NCBI GenBank assembly: GCA_014860355.1
Contig: JACZJV010000009.1
Span: forward strand, 1-64,000
DNA length: 64,000 nucleotides
Direction of reading: 5' to 3'
Origin: Burkholderiales bacterium
Lineage (GTDB): Bacteria; Pseudomonadota; Gammaproteobacteria; Burkholderiales; SG8-39
Both the position numbers and the translations under genes were made by a program. How positions within the stretch are numbered: position 1 is the stretch's first letter; every line of letters begins with the position of its first letter. The notes below the pieces were generated by a model. That model saw only the letters and a program-made list of their open reading frames with translations. It did not search any database and had not been told where the DNA came from. Of this stretch, positions 16,227 through 24,443 are shown piece by piece.

Positions 16227-16635
16227 GCGCCATGCAGATTCGCTCAGGTGGTCCCTAGTCGGTGCCGAAATCCGAGGCGAGCAGGATTGCAACACCGCAG
16301 GAATTCAAGCAGGGTTTTCGGATTTGCTCCAGCTCGTATCGAAAGTGGGTTCGACTCTCTCGGAACCATCCCGGGGAGGCTGTAAGCCAGATCGTCATGA
16401 GGGTCCGAAAATCTTGAGGATTGTTCGATGCCTGCCCTCACGCGCAGGCGTACGATGATTCGGCGAAGCCAGTTGGGCAGGCGTTGGACAATCCTCAAGA
16501 CGAGCGGCCGTACATTTCAATGCCACAGTCAGTCCCCAGCAGGGCGGACTATCGTCGCCGAACCTGCTGGCCAGCCCTTGACCCAGACGATGGGATCCTC
16601 CGAAAGCCGCTGCCGCGCTCAGTGCGAGTCCCGAT
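16227..16635. other. Noncoding stretch between DUF6448 and GST genes
   Basis: No convincing coding frame is present. It contains a 7-bp inverted repeat (AAATCCG near 16268 with CGGATTT near 16319), a T-arm-like string near 16348 that does not belong to a foldable tRNA, and the large stem-loop annotated at 16412-16500. Confidence 0.5.
16412..16500 (+). repeat. Long stem-loop with 26-bp arms
   Basis: The left arm (16412-16437, beginning TCTTGAGGATTGT) and the right arm (16475-16500, ending ACAATCCTCAAGA) pair over 26 positions. The only three non-Watson-Crick positions are all G-U wobbles when the plus strand is RNA. The loop is 37 bases. No T-run follows, so it is not an ordinary terminator. 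Confidence 0.7.
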
Positions 16636-17265
16636 TCAGCCACGAAGCGCGGCTGAGACCTGTGCTCTCCCACGCGCACGCGCGAAGGCATCGCGCATAG
16701 TCAGTGAATTCAGATAACTTGCCAGTGAATCCGGTAATTCCAGCCGCGTGCTTTTCGCCCAAAGGAGGGTGTGGCCGGCAAGAATATCCGCGACAGTAAA
16801 GGAATCTCCAACCAGAAAGGGGTGTTTCGCTAAACCCATAGCCAGAATTTTCGCCGCGACGTCGAACTCCCAGATCGCGGTATCAATCACGGCAGGGACG
16901 CGGCGCTCCTTGGGAAGGCTGAACCGGTGCTTCGCGATGGTCCACAGGGGTGCGTCGAGTTCCGTCAGGATGAAGCTGATCCACTTGTAGCAATCGGTCC
17001 GCTCTGGCGTTCCCGGCGCGGGTAGGAGGCGGCTACCGGGGAATCTCTCGGCCAGCTGCATGCACACCGCGGCGGATTCGGTGATGATGGTCCCGCCGTC
17101 GTCCAGTACGGGGACTTTTCCGCCAGGGTTGATCTCCAGAAACCAAGGCTCGCGTCCCTCTCCGCGCAGGAGATCGACCTCGACGTAATCGTACTGCGCG
17201 CCCACTTCCTCCAGCGCCCAGAGCGCCCGCAGTGTCCTGCCGTTGCGGTAACCGTAAAGCTTCAT
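16636..17265 (-). CDS. Glutathione S-transferase
   Basis: This 209-residue protein has an N-terminal thioredoxin-like domain (KLYGYRNGRTLRALWALEEVG, with the cis-Pro in GGKVPVLDDG and the glutathione gamma-Glu contact in ITESAAVC) and a C-terminal helical domain with FLVGDSFTVADILAGHTLLWA (the N-capping box). Length is normal. The substrate cannot be told. The ATG is preceded by AGGTG, and the upstream selU stop is seven bases away, so the two genes probably form one transcript. Confidence 0.9.
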   Translation of the reverse strand: MKLYGYRNGRTLRALWALEEVGAQYDYVEVDLLRGEGREPWFLEINPGGKVPVLDDGGTIITESAAVCMQLAERFPGSRLLPAPGTPERTDCYKWISFILTELDAPLWTIAKHRFSLPKERRVPAVIDTAIWEFDVAAKILAMGLAKHPFLVGDSFTVADILAGHTLLWAKSTRLELPDSLASYLNSLTMRDAFARARGRAQVSAALRG

Positions 17266-17272
17266 CGTGCAC

Positions 17273-18361
17273 CTAGCTCGCAGCAGTTTCGTTGTGCAGT
17301 CGCCTTGCCGCATCGCTGAGGGTTTCACGGTCGAGCCGGCTAAGTTCCACCTTGAACGCTTCATCGATATTGGGGTAATGTCGGCGAATCGAGCGCGCGT
17401 AGGCAGGATCGTAGTGCGCTTCCATAATCCGCTCGAACAACTCGGCTGCACGTCGCTCGGCCACCAGGCCTTCCCAGCGCGCGCATTCCTCGCCGCCGAT
17501 CAACGGGCGCAGATGGCGCAGCCGATCCATCATCGCGTCCAGGTCGCGCTCGAAGTGACTGTAATCCTCCCGCCATAGGGCGACGCGCTCTGCCATAGGC
17601 GCGCTGAGACTGTAGAGGCGCCCGCCGCGCATCGTTTCGAGCAACGCGGTGGGCACTTCGATGGCGCCGATTTTCTTGCTTTCCGATTCAACCCATATCG
17701 GCCGCGAAGCGTCGAAGCTTCGGAGTTTTTCGACGAGCAGCGAATCGAACCACTTCTGCGTGGGTTGCGCGACACCGGGAATGTCGCCGATCAACGAGCC
17801 GCGGTGGCGCGCCAAATCCTCGAGATCGAGCGCCTGGGCGCCGGCCGAAGCCAGCGCCGCGAGCAGCCGAGTCTTGCCGCAGCCTGTGGGGCCGCACAGC
17901 ACGTGATAGCGATATCGCCGCGGCAGTTCGGTCAATTGTTCGCGAACCCAGGCGCGGTATGCCTTCCAGCCGCCGGGCAGACGATCGACTCGGAATCCGA
18001 TCGTGGCCAGCGCGTCGTACCAGAGCTTGCTGCGCTTGCCCCCGCGGAAGCAGTAAACGAGCATGCGCGCGTCCTTCGGGTGGCGCGCGACCAGCTCGTC
18101 TATCGCATGCGACATGTTCTTCAGCGCATAGGAAACCCCGATGAGGTAGGCGCGATGCTTGTCGGTGCGATGCGTCGTGCCGACTTCGGCGTACTCCTCG
18201 TTGTCCACAACGGGCAGACTGACCGCGCAGGGAAGGTGATCCTCGGCGTACTCGCGCTCGCTGCGCGCATCGATCACAAGCGCGTATTGTCCATCGAGGG
18301 CGCTATGCAGCATCGATGAAAACTGCGCCTGCTTGTCAGCCGGAAGTGATGAACTGCCCAT
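17273..18361 (-). CDS. selU: tRNA 2-selenouridine synthase
   Basis: This 362-residue protein has two domains. The first is an N-terminal rhodanese domain with the catalytic Cys104 in VYCFRGGKRS. The second is a C-terminal P-loop domain with GPTGCGKT at 157-164. It replaces sulfur by selenium in the wobble 2-thiouridine of tRNAs (also called MnmH). Its presence implies that the organism makes selenophosphate, though selD is not in the window. It lies next to the left end of the integrative element. Confidence 0.92.
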   Translation of the reverse strand: MGSSSLPADKQAQFSSMLHSALDGQYALVIDARSEREYAEDHLPCAVSLPVVDNEEYAEVGTTHRTDKHRAYLIGVSYALKNMSHAIDELVARHPKDARMLVYCFRGGKRSKLWYDALATIGFRVDRLPGGWKAYRAWVREQLTELPRRYRYHVLCGPTGCGKTRLLAALASAGAQALDLEDLARHRGSLIGDIPGVAQPTQKWFDSLLVEKLRSFDASRPIWVESESKKIGAIEVPTALLETMRGGRLYSLSAPMAERVALWREDYSHFERDLDAMMDRLRHLRPLIGGEECARWEGLVAERRAAELFERIMEAHYDPAYARSIRRHYPNIDEAFKVELSRLDRETLSDAARRLHNETAAS

Positions 18362-18393
18362 GGTCCATTAGCACAAGTTTTTGCTCAATTCAA

Positions 18394-18419
18394 TAGGAAA
18401 TCGCCCATGCTTTTTCCTA
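18394..18419. promoter_or_regulatory. Inverted repeat upstream of the activator pair
   Basis: TAGGAAA and TTTCCTA are perfect 7-bp arms separated by 12 bases, lying about 90 bases before the FlhD-like start. A regulator of the element could bind here; nothing else supports this. Confidence 0.35.
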
Positions 18420-18503
18420 ATGCCTTTTCAGATTGCTTGCCCTATGCTACGCACACACAATGCCGCGGCTTGCAAACTGCGGCCAGCGCGAGGACCTCAG
18501 GGA

Positions 18504-18962
18504 ATGGATGACCTCGTACAACTGAATCGCAGGATTGCCAAACACTGGCTCGGAAGCCTGAATGCCGACCAGGAGGAATACCTGCGCTACGCCACCGTTT
18601 GCCTGGGCCAATTCGCCCATGGCGTAGCCGAACTCTCGGCGTTTCTGGCGTGCGCGAAGCAGGAGCACCTCAATTCGCTCTCAGTGGCAAAACTCAATCG
18701 TCAGTATCTCAGATTTGCACGTCTGGCGGCGAAGGACGTGGCTGCCGGCAAATTCGACATGCTGATCAGGCTGGGTATCACCCTGGAACAGGGCGAGGTA
18801 CTGGGCGAATTGACGAACCTCGCGCTGAACCGCCTGGCTTTCGGCTGGAACGGTCCGATCATCCGCTTCGCCACCCCGGCATTTCAACGGGGCGTGGCGC
18901 TGCACCTTCGCGCCGCCAGGCATCACGCCACCGCCTTTGTTGCGGTATGCCTCCCGGCTTAG
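18504..18962 (+). CDS. FlhD-like regulator of the conjugative element
   Basis: This 152-residue protein has a central part that aligns by eye with flagellar FlhD: SVAKLNRQYLRFARLAAKDVAAGKFDMLIRLGITLEQGEVLGELT compares with the FlhD segment of the same order (Asn-Tyr-Leu-Ala-Arg, then FRLGI and a Leu-rich helix). It is followed four bases later by a FlhC-like gene. In SXT/R391 (SetCD) and in ICEclc, FlhCD-like pairs activate transfer genes, which is the likely role. The ATG follows GAGGAC and the upstream extension is not conserved-looking. Confidence 0.65.
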   Translation: MDDLVQLNRRIAKHWLGSLNADQEEYLRYATVCLGQFAHGVAELSAFLACAKQEHLNSLSVAKLNRQYLRFARLAAKDVAAGKFDMLIRLGITLEQGEVLGELTNLALNRLAFGWNGPIIRFATPAFQRGVALHLRAARHHATAFVAVCLPA

Positions 18963-18965
18963 TCC

Positions 18966-19601
18966 ATGGCACCCATACCGGAGAACGCGAAACCGGACGA
19001 TCCGCGCTGGGCCCTTGCGTTTCTCGATCTCGCTCAGGGCTTGGTCAGGGCCGGGGCGAAAGCGAAGCTCATCGAGCGCTATACCTATTTGCCCCATAGC
19101 CGGGTGAGGGAAATGTACAAGACCTTGCGCGGCACGGACCCGCCGCCGGGGCCGGTGATGCAGGGCAGCGCCCGTTACTTCGCGCTGGCGGGCAAGAACA
19201 CCTCGGAAGCGTCGCGCATCCAGTGCGCAATTTTCCTCGCCTGTTACAAGCGTATGGGTAGCATCACCACGACGCCGGTGCAGCGCGGATGGCGCTTGCT
19301 CGTCGCGTTCAACGCCTACCTGAGCCTCACCGAAAAGCTCGAGCAAAGCGCCTCGATCAAACGCCTCGACATCAATCAAGCTTACGCGCTACTTACCTAC
19401 TGCGGCTTTCTGTCCCGGGCAAGCGGCGTGGAACTGCAGCTCAGGCAATGCACGGTCTGCTCGATCAACTTTCCTGTCGTCGCCAACGAGCTGCCTGAGG
19501 CGCAAGGCTGTCCGGTGTGCGCCATCAACGCCAACTGCCTGCGCCTGTCCCGCCAGGCGTCCTCTTCGGGGCGCGCCGGCTCCACATCGCAATCGGCATA
19601 G
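18966..19601 (+). CDS. FlhC-like regulator of the conjugative element
   Basis: This 211-residue protein matches FlhC by order of motifs: an N-terminal helical part, VREMYKTLRGTDPPPGPV (FlhC: LYKELRGSPPPKG), SARYF, AYALLTYCGFLSRASGVELQLRQC, and a four-Cys zinc site formed by QCTVC and GCPVC near residues 160-185. It would act as a heteromer with the FlhD-like protein to activate transcription of the element's genes. The zinc site is complete. Confidence 0.72.
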   Translation: MAPIPENAKPDDPRWALAFLDLAQGLVRAGAKAKLIERYTYLPHSRVREMYKTLRGTDPPPGPVMQGSARYFALAGKNTSEASRIQCAIFLACYKRMGSITTTPVQRGWRLLVAFNAYLSLTEKLEQSASIKRLDINQAYALLTYCGFLSRASGVELQLRQCTVCSINFPVVANELPEAQGCPVCAINANCLRLSRQASSSGRAGSTSQSA

Positions 19602-19733
19602 CCAGCCTTTTCCCGTCCATTCCCCGGTCAAACCGGCAGGGTTAGCCGCGGCAAAGATTTTCGACTAACGCGAAAATCGGTGCATGCTCGTGCGCGCCTC
19701 TGCGCCTCAGGAAGTTCATTTGGAATATCGCCT

Positions 19734-20579
19734 ATGATCAAATTCACCGTGATCAGCACCAAGGGCGGTGTCGGCAAGACCACGCTGACCGCCAATCTGG
19801 GCGCGCTGCTCGCAGACCTGGGTTTGCGCGTGCTGATGATCGATGCCGACGTGCAGCCCTCGCTTTCCAAGTTCTACCCGCTCTGCGATCCCAAACCTTC
19901 AGCGGGCCTCACCGAAGTGCTGGTCCGCGGCGAGCTCACCGCCGAATGCATCAGCTCCACGATGTATCAGAACCTGGACATCGTTGTTTCCGACGATCCC
20001 GAAGGCCGGCTTCCGCACTGGCTGCTGAACCGGATCGACCGGGGTTTTCGGCTGCGCATGGCCCTCAATTCGCTCGCGTTCGTCGACGCCTACGACTGCG
20101 TGTTGATCGACACCCAGGGAGCAGTGGGGCCGCTGCAGGACGCCGCGGCGCTGGCGGCCGACATCCTGGTATCTCCGATCACTCCGGAGATACTCTCGGC
20201 GCGCGAATTCAGGAACGGAACGATGGAGCTGCTCGACCGACTGGAGCCGAGCAGCGCTCTGGGCGCAACGCTAGGCCCCATGAAAGCCGTGATCTACCGC
20301 CAGGACCGCACCACCGACGCGCGCGTCATCGCGGCCGGCATACGCGAGGACTTCATCAGGTTGAAGGGCCGGGTGTCGGTGCTCGACACCGTGGTCCCCC
20401 ACGCCAAGGCATACAAGGAAGCCGCGACGCTACGAACGCCGGTGCATCGCCACGAGCGCAAGCGCGACGGCGCCACGCCCAGCGCGTATACGGTGATGCA
20501 CACGCTCGCCTGGGAGTTGATCCCCAGCCTGGAAGGGATACGGGTGGATACGTACTCGGCGCGGGAGCGCGTCGCGTGA
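19734..20579 (+). CDS. parA: ParA-family ATPase of the conjugative element
   Basis: This 281-residue protein has a deviant Walker A (STKGGVGKTTLTAN, residues 8-21), Walker A' region VLMIDADVQPSLS and Walker B YDCVLIDTQGAVGP. This is the Soj/ParA type found at the head of PFGI-1-class elements. It would help maintain the excised element or take part in its regulation. The ATG at 19734 gives the usual MIKF start. The last codons overlap parB (GTGA). Confidence 0.9.
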   Translation: MIKFTVISTKGGVGKTTLTANLGALLADLGLRVLMIDADVQPSLSKFYPLCDPKPSAGLTEVLVRGELTAECISSTMYQNLDIVVSDDPEGRLPHWLLNRIDRGFRLRMALNSLAFVDAYDCVLIDTQGAVGPLQDAAALAADILVSPITPEILSAREFRNGTMELLDRLEPSSALGATLGPMKAVIYRQDRTTDARVIAAGIREDFIRLKGRVSVLDTVVPHAKAYKEAATLRTPVHRHERKRDGATPSAYTVMHTLAWELIPSLEGIRVDTYSARERVA

Positions 20580-21958
20580 CCGGCGCGCCGACCGACTGTG
20601 ACGCTGTAGCCGCCGTTACGGCCGCCGCTGCGCGAGACACCCGCCCGTCTCACGCTTCGATTGACGAGCGACGCCGCTTGGTAGCCGACTCGCTGCAGGT
20701 GGCGAATCCCGGGAATCGGGCGCAGAACCTGCCGGAGCAGGCCGACCCGAAGCAGGACTGCCAGATTGAACTCAGGGTCGAGGATATCCGTCTCTATGAG
20801 CGCAATCCGCGGCGCGCCGAAAATACCCGGTTCAACGAGATCAAAGAATCGATTCGAGCGACCGGCGTCCGCAATCCGCTGACGGTGACGCGCCGCCCCG
20901 GCGAAAAACACTTCATTGTCGAGGCAGGCGGCAACACGCGCTTACTCGCCGTCCAACAGCTGTGGCAGGAGACCCGGGATCCCCGCTTCGAGAAGCTCAT
21001 CGCCCTGTTTCGGCCGTGGCGCTCCGAGGCCCATGTGCTCAGCGCGCACTTGATCGAGAACGAGCAGCGCGGCGAGATGACGTTCTGGGACAGGGCGAAT
21101 GGCGTTTGCGCCCTGAAGGGGCAACTCGAGCTGGAGAAGGGACGCGCGCTTTCCTTGCGCCAGCTCGAAGCGGAACTGAAAGCCGTGGGGTTTTCGGTCA
21201 ATACGGCGACCCTGGCCCATAGCCTCTACGCGAGCACGCGGCTGCGTACCCTGGGCGACGCGGTACCCGTGCTGTCGGGCCTAGATGTCAAGACCATCCA
21301 GCCGCGGCTCAACCTCATGAAGCGCTACGTGCAGATGCGTGGCGAAACAGGGGAGGCGGCTCTTTACGCCGAGGTATTCGAACCGGTATTTCGACGTCAC
21401 GCCGAGCTATACCGGGAAAATAAGAAATTCAATGCATTAGACCTGTGCCAGACCTGCGAGGCGGCGCTGGCTCAACATCTGGGTGAGGGCCTCACGCGGC
21501 TACGCATGCTACTCGAGGCCTTGGCACAGTCGCCGCAGGCATCGCTGGCAGCGCTGTTCGAAACGCTGGATTCGGCGCCGTCCAAACTGCCGGCATCGCG
21601 CACGCAGGGCCTTGCGCCCGATGCTTCCCCGGGTGTTAGCACTGCTGACAAACCCGCGGGGGACATGGTGCAACAAGCGCTGCCTCGCCTGGCCGCTCGA
21701 ACGCCGAACTTGCCGCTTGCGGACCTGCCTGCGCCGGACCGCCTGAAGCAATTGATCGCCCGCTTTGCCAGGCTCGCGAGCGATGTGCCGGCGGTCCAGC
21801 GCCTGGACGCGGAGTTTTTCGGCTGGCTGCTCGAGGGACACGGCGAGCTGGCGGCTGCGTTTTGGGAAATTGTCAGCCTCGCGCGGGAAATACGAAGCGC
21901 GGCGCCACGGCAGGTGAATGTCGCCGAGCAGCCGAACGCCACGCCAGGGTCCGGATGA
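20576..21958 (+). CDS. parB: ParB-family protein of the conjugative element
   Basis: This 460-residue protein starts at a GTG overlapping the parA stop. After a poorly conserved 65-residue N-terminus it shows the ParB nuclease-like fold: IELRVEDIRLYERNPRR, FNEIKESIRATGVRNPLTV, VEAGGNTRLLAV (GGNTR for the usual GERR) and AHLIENEQRGEMTFWDRA. A helix-turn-helix region follows (SLRQLEAELKAVGFSVNTATLAHSLYASTRL). It matches the long PFGI-1-class ParB type. The longer open frame upstream of the GTG is the shadow of parA. Confidence 0.85.
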   Translation: MTGAPTDCDAVAAVTAAAARDTRPSHASIDERRRLVADSLQVANPGNRAQNLPEQADPKQDCQIELRVEDIRLYERNPRRAENTRFNEIKESIRATGVRNPLTVTRRPGEKHFIVEAGGNTRLLAVQQLWQETRDPRFEKLIALFRPWRSEAHVLSAHLIENEQRGEMTFWDRANGVCALKGQLELEKGRALSLRQLEAELKAVGFSVNTATLAHSLYASTRLRTLGDAVPVLSGLDVKTIQPRLNLMKRYVQMRGETGEAALYAEVFEPVFRRHAELYRENKKFNALDLCQTCEAALAQHLGEGLTRLRMLLEALAQSPQASLAALFETLDSAPSKLPASRTQGLAPDASPGVSTADKPAGDMVQQALPRLAARTPNLPLADLPAPDRLKQLIARFARLASDVPAVQRLDAEFFGWLLEGHGELAAAFWEIVSLAREIRSAAPRQVNVAEQPNATPGSG

Positions 21959-22500
21959 TGTTGCCGCTGTCTGACACGCACGTCCGGCTGATCCTGCTCA
22001 ACCATATCGCGGTGAGGCTCACTGGCTGCGATTCCGCCGATATTCGCGCCGCGGGCATAGAAACCGAGCAGTTGCAACATTTGAGGGAATTGTCCGCGCC
22101 GGACTTGCATCGCCTCGCCGCCATGCGCGAGCCGATGATCGCCGTCTCTATCGACAGCCGCAGGTTGAAAGCGGGCTTGCGCGCGCTCACACTTACCAAC
22201 GAGGTCCAGGCCATGGAGACCTACTTCATTCGTCACGGAGCCTCGTGGACCATGATGAAACGACTGTTCAAGCTGCGGCACAAGCTGACCCTGCAGCGCC
22301 GGCGCGAATACGGTGTGCGCCGCCCGCCGGGGCGAACCCCGCTGCCCGATGTCGCCATTCGCAAGCGCATCTGGCAGGTCTGGGCGGCAATCGGCGATTC
22401 AGATCCACGTGCGCGTTACTTCCGCTTGCAGCAGGCATTTCCGAATTTCTCGCTGGACGTGCTCGGCAGCGTGATCGCGAAATTCGAGAAAGACCGATGA
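21955..22500 (+). CDS. DUF2857-family protein of the conjugative element
   Basis: This 181-residue protein overlaps parB (ATGA) and the next gene (ATGA). The N-terminal part (LNHIAVRLTGCDSADIRAAGI, ELSAPDLHRLAAM) and the middle (FIRHGASWTMMKRLFKLRHKLTLQRRREYG) resemble DUF2857 proteins, found after parB in this element class, with a helix-turn-helix-like C-terminal region (PLPDVAIRKRIWQVWAAI). Function is unknown; DNA binding is likely from the basic helix-rich composition. Confidence 0.65.
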   Translation: MMLPLSDTHVRLILLNHIAVRLTGCDSADIRAAGIETEQLQHLRELSAPDLHRLAAMREPMIAVSIDSRRLKAGLRALTLTNEVQAMETYFIRHGASWTMMKRLFKLRHKLTLQRRREYGVRRPPGRTPLPDVAIRKRIWQVWAAIGDSDPRARYFRLQQAFPNFSLDVLGSVIAKFEKDR

Positions 22501-22877
22501 ACGCGCCCTTGGCGAGCACTGCGCGGCTGCATCCGGAGCTGCTGCTGCAAATCCTCGACGTTCCGCTGAGCTTCCATCGCTGTCTGGTGCCGATCAGCGG
22601 AAGCGTCACGGCGGCCTTGCTGCTCTCGCAAGCGATATGCAACGCGCAGGGGGCCGACCCGGCCTTGGACGGTTGGTTCAGCAAATCGCAGGATGAATGG
22701 GGCGAGGAGACCGGGCTTACACGCTGGGAGCAGGCGACGGCCAGACGCTTGCTGCGGGAGGCGGGCTTCCTGGAAGAGCAACGCCTCGGCATGCCGGCCA
22801 AGCTGTGGTTCAGGGTACGCCCCGAGCGGGTGTGGCAAGCACTCCAGGAACGCGCAGGGGCGCTAGCCCCGCGCTGA
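22497..22877 (+). CDS. Single winged-helix-like protein of the conjugative element
   Basis: This 126-residue protein has one domain: SFHRCLVPISGSVTAALLLSQAI, DGWFSKSQDEWGEETGLTRWEQATARRLLREAGFLEE, GMPAKLWFRV. The pattern (a helix, then GWF..S/T, then a recognition-type helix with EQATARR, then a beta wing) is like replication initiator or DnaD-type winged helices that decide on a plasmid-like gene programme. Two more copies of the same domain make up the next protein. It overlaps the DUF2857 gene by four bases. I do not know a name for the family. Confidence 0.6.
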   Translation: MNAPLASTARLHPELLLQILDVPLSFHRCLVPISGSVTAALLLSQAICNAQGADPALDGWFSKSQDEWGEETGLTRWEQATARRLLREAGFLEEQRLGMPAKLWFRVRPERVWQALQERAGALAPR

Positions 22878-22886
22878 CCCGAGTGC

Positions 22887-24335
22887 GTGGATTTCAATGT
22901 GGGGAATGACGCTGATGCCAGACTTCGACCGATCGATGACTCGGGGCCGCTTGTGCTCGCTGACAAGCTGGCGCTTATCTGGCCGCTACTCGGCAGGCAG
23001 ATCGCGTTTCACCGCAGCCTGGTGGACCTGACAGCCAGCGTGAAGGCCGCGCTCCTGTTATCGCAGGCAGTCTACTGGACCAGGCACGGCCGCGATATCG
23101 AGCAGAGAGCCGGATGGTTCTACAAGACGATGGGGCAGTGGGAAATGGAAACCGGACTTTCGACCAAGGAACAGGCGGGCGCCAGGAAAATCCTGCGGCG
23201 GCTCGCCATTCTCCAGGAGCAGCGTGCCGGCGTGCCAGCCAAGCTTCATTTCCGCCTTGCCCTCGACCAGCTGGGCGTGCTGCTGTCAAGCAGGATCGGA
23301 ATGCGCACGCCCTGCGTAGACTGGGATAACGGTGCCCTGGTGGCCGAACTCCTGGGACCCGCGCTTTCCTACCACCGCGCGCTCGCATTGGTTTCCGGCG
23401 GCGTCAATGCAGGCCTCATGCTCTCGCGCGCCTTGTACTTGGTTCGGCGGCACTCGAGGCATCAATCGGACGGCTGGTTTTGCGCGCCGGCCGCGGCGTG
23501 GACGCAAGAGATTGGCCTCAGCCGGCGCGAGCAGGAGACTGCGCGGCGCGACCTGACACGGCGCGGCATGTGGGAAGAGACGATCTGCGGTATTCCTCCC
23601 CGCGTATTTGCACGGATAAGGCTCGCCTGCCTGATTGCAGGGCTCGATCAGTACGCGCGCAGGAATTCCAGGCTCGCGCACGTGTCGGCGCCGCAGGCGG
23701 CATCAGTATGTGGCATCTCCATAAACAGAATTGCACAAAACGGCGTGACTGGATTGCGGGAATCCAGCCTTCTTGTTTCGCACTATGCGCCAAATCAGTT
23801 GCGCCAGAACAGCCATCACAGTTTCGCCGAAAGCGCCACATCACATGTAACAGGTAGTACAAGAGTTTCAGTACAACCACCGGCAGCGGAGGACGAGCGC
23901 GTAGATTCGGGTGATACGCCGTCACCGCGTGGTGGTGACTGGATCTTTCCGGACGGATTGACTCCGGAAGAGAAATGCGCCGCCAGCGCCCTCGTATCGC
24001 GCTGCCCGGCGCTCGCGCAGGCACTGCTAGATGAGCTGACTGCGCGCATGCGCTCGAACTCGGTGAAGACCAGTCGCATCGCTTACCTGCGCGGCATGGT
24101 CACGCGCGCGCTGGCGGGAAAGTTTGTCCCCGAACTCGGTCTCGCAGTCGCTGCCGCCAGACTAAAGCGCCGCGAGGAAGCGATCGTGCGTGCCAGGCGG
24201 GATGCAGACGAACGGCGTCTGGCCGCGGAACGCGCCAGCCCCGAATACCAGCTCAAAGTGGCAGAACACCGCGCCAGGATACGCGGGATGCTCGCCATGG
24301 CGCAGGCGCGGCGTCCGCGGCGCGAGAGACCATGA
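22887..24335 (+). CDS. Tandem winged-helix protein of the conjugative element
   Basis: This 482-residue protein holds two repeats of the domain seen in the preceding gene. Repeat 1 covers about residues 25-135 (IAFHRSLVDLTASVKAALLL, GWFYKTMGQWEMETGLSTKEQ, GVPAKLHFRL) and repeat 2 about 145-255 (LSYHRALALVSGGVNAGLML, GWFCAPAAAWTQEIGLSRREQ, GIPPRVFARI). The C-terminal third is unlike them, with a charged helical tail (about 400-482). It is probably a DNA-binding replication or control protein. The start is GTG without a clear ribosome site; a second GTG four codons later is possible. Confidence 0.65.
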   Translation: MDFNVGNDADARLRPIDDSGPLVLADKLALIWPLLGRQIAFHRSLVDLTASVKAALLLSQAVYWTRHGRDIEQRAGWFYKTMGQWEMETGLSTKEQAGARKILRRLAILQEQRAGVPAKLHFRLALDQLGVLLSSRIGMRTPCVDWDNGALVAELLGPALSYHRALALVSGGVNAGLMLSRALYLVRRHSRHQSDGWFCAPAAAWTQEIGLSRREQETARRDLTRRGMWEETICGIPPRVFARIRLACLIAGLDQYARRNSRLAHVSAPQAASVCGISINRIAQNGVTGLRESSLLVSHYAPNQLRQNSHHSFAESATSHVTGSTRVSVQPPAAEDERVDSGDTPSPRGGDWIFPDGLTPEEKCAASALVSRCPALAQALLDELTARMRSNSVKTSRIAYLRGMVTRALAGKFVPELGLAVAAARLKRREEAIVRARRDADERRLAAERASPEYQLKVAEHRARIRGMLAMAQARRPRRERP

Positions 24336-24443
24336 ACCGGCCCGCCATGCCCGCGCAGCTGGCGCCGCTGCCGTTAGCAATGCTAACGCCACGCGTCGGG
24401 TATGCCGACGCGCAATTGGCCACAAACCACTGAGGAATTCGAT

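Noticed and set aside
16340-16372. String like a tRNA T-arm and 3' end (GTGGGTTCGACTC..., then CGGAACCA)
   Set aside because: No matching acceptor 5' strand or anticodon arm can be found at the right distance, and the T-stem has a mismatch. It may be an old att fragment, but there is no support.
19946-20575. Long frame preceding parB in the same phase
   Set aside because: It is the shadow of parA. The GTG overlapping the parA stop is the natural parB start.
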